Shown here in pieces: positions 61,646-64,000 of a stretch of 64,000 nt of DNA. The notes beneath the pieces are model-generated. The model made no database searches. It saw only the letters and a list, made by a program, of their open reading frames with translations, and was not told the DNA's origin. This DNA comes from Pectobacterium aroidearum (lineage in GTDB: Bacteria > Pseudomonadota > Gammaproteobacteria > Enterobacterales > Enterobacteriaceae). Numbering within the stretch: position 1 is the stretch's first letter; every line of letters starts with the position of its first letter. Where the stretch lies: assembly GCF_015689195.1 (NCBI RefSeq), contig NZ_CP065044.1, positions 4,402,001 to 4,466,000 of the forward strand, written 5' to 3'. The translations under genes were made by a program, and so were the position numbers.

Positions 61646-62902
61646 TTAAACATTTTTAAACTCATACGGCACCACATATTCATCCCAGTTCGCATCCAGA
61701 TAATCCGCCCACCATTGCAGCATTAGCCTGCGCTCATCCAGATGTTCCGCTTTGTGGATATAGGCAGCACGGACGCCGTTGCGTTCCTGATGACTCATTT
61801 GCCGTTCTACCGCATCCCGTGACCACTGGCCGGATTCCACCAGTGCGCTACAGGCCATGGTGCGAAAGCCGTGTCCGCAAACCTCGGTGGTGGTGTCATA
61901 GCCCATGGTTCGTAATGCGTTATTGACGGTGTTTTCACTCATCGGTTTGGTTGGTCGATGATCGCCGGGGAAAATCAGTTCATGAGCGCCGCTGATGGCC
62001 TTAATCTCTTCCAGCAGCGCTAAAGCTTGTCGGGATAGCGGCACCAGATGTTCTGAGCGCATCTTTGCGCCACGCTGCGAATGCTTCACGCCGGGAATGG
62101 CTTCGCGTTCAGCCGGTATCGTCCACATGGCGCGTTTAAAATCGATTTCCGGCCAGCGGGCAAAACGTAGCTCACTGGAGCGGATAAAAACGCACAGCGT
62201 GAGTTTTAAGGCCAGTCTGGTTAACACCCGCCCTTTGTGGCGTTCTATCCTTGCCAGAAAATCCGGCAGTTTATTCAGCTTCAGGGCTGGCCGATGGGTA
62301 GCTTTTGGCGCGGCTATCGCCCCGGAGAGATCTTGCGCGGGGTTGCGCTCTATCAGATCGTTCTGCACCGCATAACGCATAATATCGGTGACGCGCTGGC
62401 GCAGCCGTGACGCCAAATCAAGATGACCGTTCTGTTCGACGACTTTCAGCGGCTCCAGCAGGTCTTTGGTTTTCAGGTCGGCAATATGGCGATGCCCGAT
62501 AGCAGGCAGTAGATTTCGTTCCATATCGCGCCATACCCGTCCGGCGTGTGTTTCTGACCACCGATTTTGGCTAATGTTTCGGTGCCAGTCCTGCGCGACC
62601 TTCGCAAAAGTATTCAACGCCTCTTGCGCCTGCTCTTTTTCTTCTTCGCGCTTTTCCGTTGGGTGGATGCCTTCCAACAGCAGCAATCGTATCTCATCAC
62701 GCTTCTCTCTGGCCTTCGCCAGCGAGACTAGCGGATAGGCACCGAACGCAATCCGGCTTTCCTTACCTTCAAAGCGGTACTTGAGATACCAGCGCTTAGA
62801 GCCGTTAGGACTTACCAAAAGATACAGGCCGTGCGCGTCCGCGAGCTTATAGGCTTTCTCGCGGGGCTTGGCGGTACGGGCAACAACGTCGGTCAGTGCC
62901 AT
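61646..62902 (-). CDS. P4-type tyrosine integrase
   Basis: 418 residues. DUF4102/arm-binding N-terminus ('MALTDVVARTAKPREKAYKL', 'HGLYLLVSPNGSKRWYLKYR'), a central core-binding domain (about 100-185), and a catalytic domain with Arg in 'CVFIRSSELRFARW', 'HGFRTMACSAL' (H-x-x-R), 'MSHQERNGVRAAY' with the Tyr nucleophile in 'AAYIHKAEHL'. It recombines the island at the 3' end of leuX, about 220 bp away. The frame is intact, so excision may be possible. Confidence 0.95.
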   Translation of the reverse strand: MALTDVVARTAKPREKAYKLADAHGLYLLVSPNGSKRWYLKYRFEGKESRIAFGAYPLVSLAKAREKRDEIRLLLLEGIHPTEKREEEKEQAQEALNTFAKVAQDWHRNISQNRWSETHAGRVWRDMERNLLPAIGHRHIADLKTKDLLEPLKVVEQNGHLDLASRLRQRVTDIMRYAVQNDLIERNPAQDLSGAIAAPKATHRPALKLNKLPDFLARIERHKGRVLTRLALKLTLCVFIRSSELRFARWPEIDFKRAMWTIPAEREAIPGVKHSQRGAKMRSEHLVPLSRQALALLEEIKAISGAHELIFPGDHRPTKPMSENTVNNALRTMGYDTTTEVCGHGFRTMACSALVESGQWSRDAVERQMSHQERNGVRAAYIHKAEHLDERRLMLQWWADYLDANWDEYVVPYEFKNV

Positions 62903-63078
62903 AATTTGGGGGTCAACTCATAATCGAAGTGAATTGACCCTTATCTTGACCCCCAAATCATCTGGATGTCAATGGACGAAAAAAGACCACTGTGGATAAA
63001 ACAGACAAAATCGCAGCGAGAGGAATGAAATTAAAATCGTTATTTTACAGATAGATATGGACGTTACTGGACGATTAC

Positions 63079-63143
63079 GGACATAAAAAAAGCCACCCTG
63101 AGGTGACTTGATTTTCATACGATGGTGCCGAAGGCCGGACTCG
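63079..63143. other. leuX-proximal attachment repeat
   Basis: About 65 bp covering the leuX 3' end and its downstream terminator. It is repeated at 49577-49603 plus 51044-51080 on the far side of the island. On the minus strand the terminator reads CACC-TCAG-GGTG followed by GCTTTTTTT. Integration here keeps leuX intact. Confidence 0.85.
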
Positions 63144-63207
63144 AACCGGCACACCTTGCGGCGGTTGATTTTGAATCAACTGCGTCTACCGATTTCGCCA
63201 CTTCGGC
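63123..63207 (-). tRNA. leuX: tRNA-Leu(CAA), leuX
   Basis: 85 bases including the encoded CCA. Acceptor stem GCCGAAG/CTTCGGC, D-loop GGCGAAATCGGTAGACGC, anticodon loop TTCAAAA in a GTTGA/TCAAC stem giving anticodon CAA, a long variable arm as in all leucine tRNAs, and T-loop GGTTCGAGTCC. It matches E. coli leuX closely. leuX is a classic island insertion site. Confidence 0.97.
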
Positions 63208-63235
63208 ACAGAAGTAGTATGCGGAAAACGGGTGC

Positions 63236-63263
63236 ATTATACCGTTTGACGGCCTACGCGCAA
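63236..63263 (-). promoter_or_regulatory. leuX promoter
   Basis: On the minus strand, TATAAT (63236-63241) with a weak TTGCGC at -35 (63258-63263), 16 bp apart. It ends about 28 bp before the tRNA. Confidence 0.65.
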
Positions 63264-63383
63264 CGTTAATCCACTCTGCGTTCGGTTAAGTGCTGAAAAA
63301 ATCATCTTTGGCAACGTGTTATCCCCGCTTTGCCTTATAGGATGTGCTGATGTGCTCTGCTGGGAACATTTTCTGCAGGCAAT

Positions 63384-63414
63384 AAAAAACGCCGAGGGAA
63401 TCATCCACTCGGCG
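63384..63414 (-). terminator. rho-independent terminator of lptG
   Basis: On the minus strand, CGCCGAG/CTCGGCG (7 bp) with an 11-base loop followed by six Ts, 20 bp after the lptG stop. Confidence 0.85.
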
Positions 63415-63435
63415 CTTTCTCTGGTGTAGCTGGTG

Positions 63436-64000
63436 CTATCGGCGTTTCAGCAGCAGCGCCACGCTGATGCACAGGAACACCGAACTCGGTAAGATGGCGC
63501 CCAGGATCGGCGGGATGCCATAGACCAGACTGAGCGGGCGGAAAATCTCATTCAGCAGGTAGAAGAGGAAGCCGAAACTGATACCGATTACGATGCGTGA
63601 CCCCGCCGAGACGCTGCGCAGCGGGCCGAAGATGAAAGAGACCGCCATGAGCATCATCACCGCCACGGAGACCGGCGCAAAGATCTTGCTCCACATGTTC
63701 AGTTGGTAACGGCTCGACTCTTGTCCGCTTTGTTTCAGGTACTTAGCGTAATCATGCAGCCCGCGGATCGACAGCGCATCAGGCTCCAGCGCTACCACGC
63801 CCAGTTTGTCCGGCGTCAGGTTGGTTTTCCATTCACCACTAAGCGTCTGGCTACCGCCAATCTGTTTCCCATCGCTCAAATCCGATTCATCAACCTGCGA
63901 CAGCCTCCAGACATTCCTGTCATCTTCAAACTCAGCGGAGGCCGCATAGCGTACAGAGAGCAGTTTGTTGTTATCGTCAAAGTGGTAGATGTTAACGCCA
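63436..64000 (-). CDS. lptG: LPS export permease LptG, C-terminal part
   Basis: LptG is one of the two inner-membrane permeases of the LptB2FG lipopolysaccharide extractor. About 188 residues are visible and the frame runs off the window edge; the gene is on the minus strand so its start is beyond 64000. The visible part matches E. coli LptG: periplasmic 'VWRLSQVDESDL', 'TNLTPDKLGVVALEPDALSI', then transmembrane segments 'FAPVSVAVMMLMAVSFIFGP' and two more to the end 'VALLLKRR'. lptG next to leuX is the usual enterobacterial order. Confidence 0.95.
   Translation of the reverse strand, partial: GVNIYHFDDNNKLLSVRYAASAEFEDDRNVWRLSQVDESDLSDGKQIGGSQTLSGEWKTNLTPDKLGVVALEPDALSIRGLHDYAKYLKQSGQESSRYQLNMWSKIFAPVSVAVMMLMAVSFIFGPLRSVSAGSRIVIGISFGFLFYLLNEIFRPLSLVYGIPPILGAILPSSVFLCISVALLLKRR

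Overview
The window reads as a chromosomal segment of a soft-rot enterobacterium, most likely Pectobacterium. Reasons: E. coli-like core genes (yqhA, rhaBADM, mgtA, rtcB/rtcR, aspA, roxA, leuX, lptG) in a non-E. coli order, several chemoreceptors, secreted hydrolase-like proteins and an ERIC-type repeat. The genus is inferred from gene content; no species marker was checked.

Layout. 1-3.5 kb: the end of a LysR regulator, yqhA, the rhamnose permease rhaT and yagU. 4.2-9.3 kb: a four-gene peptide/opine-class ABC importer. 9.4-9.9 kb: yefM-yoeB toxin-antitoxin. 10-16 kb: the rhamnose regulon, rhaR-rhaS facing rhaB-rhaA-rhaD-rhaM. rhaT sits 10 kb away, but rhaT and rhaB share a 96-bp control module: a CRP site, two inverted 17-bp RhaS half-sites and a -10, all at identical spacing. 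16-27 kb: two chemoreceptors, each behind a sigma-28 promoter, with mgtA (Pro-rich leader peptide) and a large secreted FN3 protein between them. 27-31 kb: a carbonic anhydrase/SulP pair, a DUF1615 lipoprotein and an HNH nuclease. 31-38 kb: a toxin-antitoxin pair; rtcB with a HEAT-repeat partner (no rtcA) behind a sigma-54 promoter and divergent rtcR; a second toxin-antitoxin pair; and a C4-type antisense-RNA locus in front of a small unknown gene. 38.5-49.4 kb: a LysR regulator, aspA, an ATPase-less ABC-2 exporter operon, a secreted lipase-like hydrolase, roxA and a GNAT acetyltransferase.

49.6-63.1 kb: a roughly 12 kb P4-like satellite island in leuX (tRNA-Leu CAA). It has a P4-type integrase beside the tRNA, a second recombinase-like protein, AlpA, a C4-type antisense-RNA leader, a primase/helicase followed by G-rich iterons that look like an origin, two toxin-antitoxin pairs, and AT-rich cargo: an adenine methylase with a ParB-like protein at one end and a membrane-anchored unknown at the other. 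No capsid, packaging or helper-control genes are visible. The far attachment repeat is split by a 1428-bp IS4 copy with a 12-bp target duplication. The window ends in lptG.

Most interesting: (1) two C4-type antisense-RNA loci 19 kb apart whose antisense/target pairs have co-varied almost completely, one of them outside the island; (2) the methylase/ParB-like cargo pair, a candidate defence or modification system; (3) the iteron cluster behind the primase; (4) about 1 kb of highly structured non-coding DNA in the island, including two tandem TTCG-loop hairpins with compensatory changes. All calls were read by eye from sequence and family memory; no search was run.
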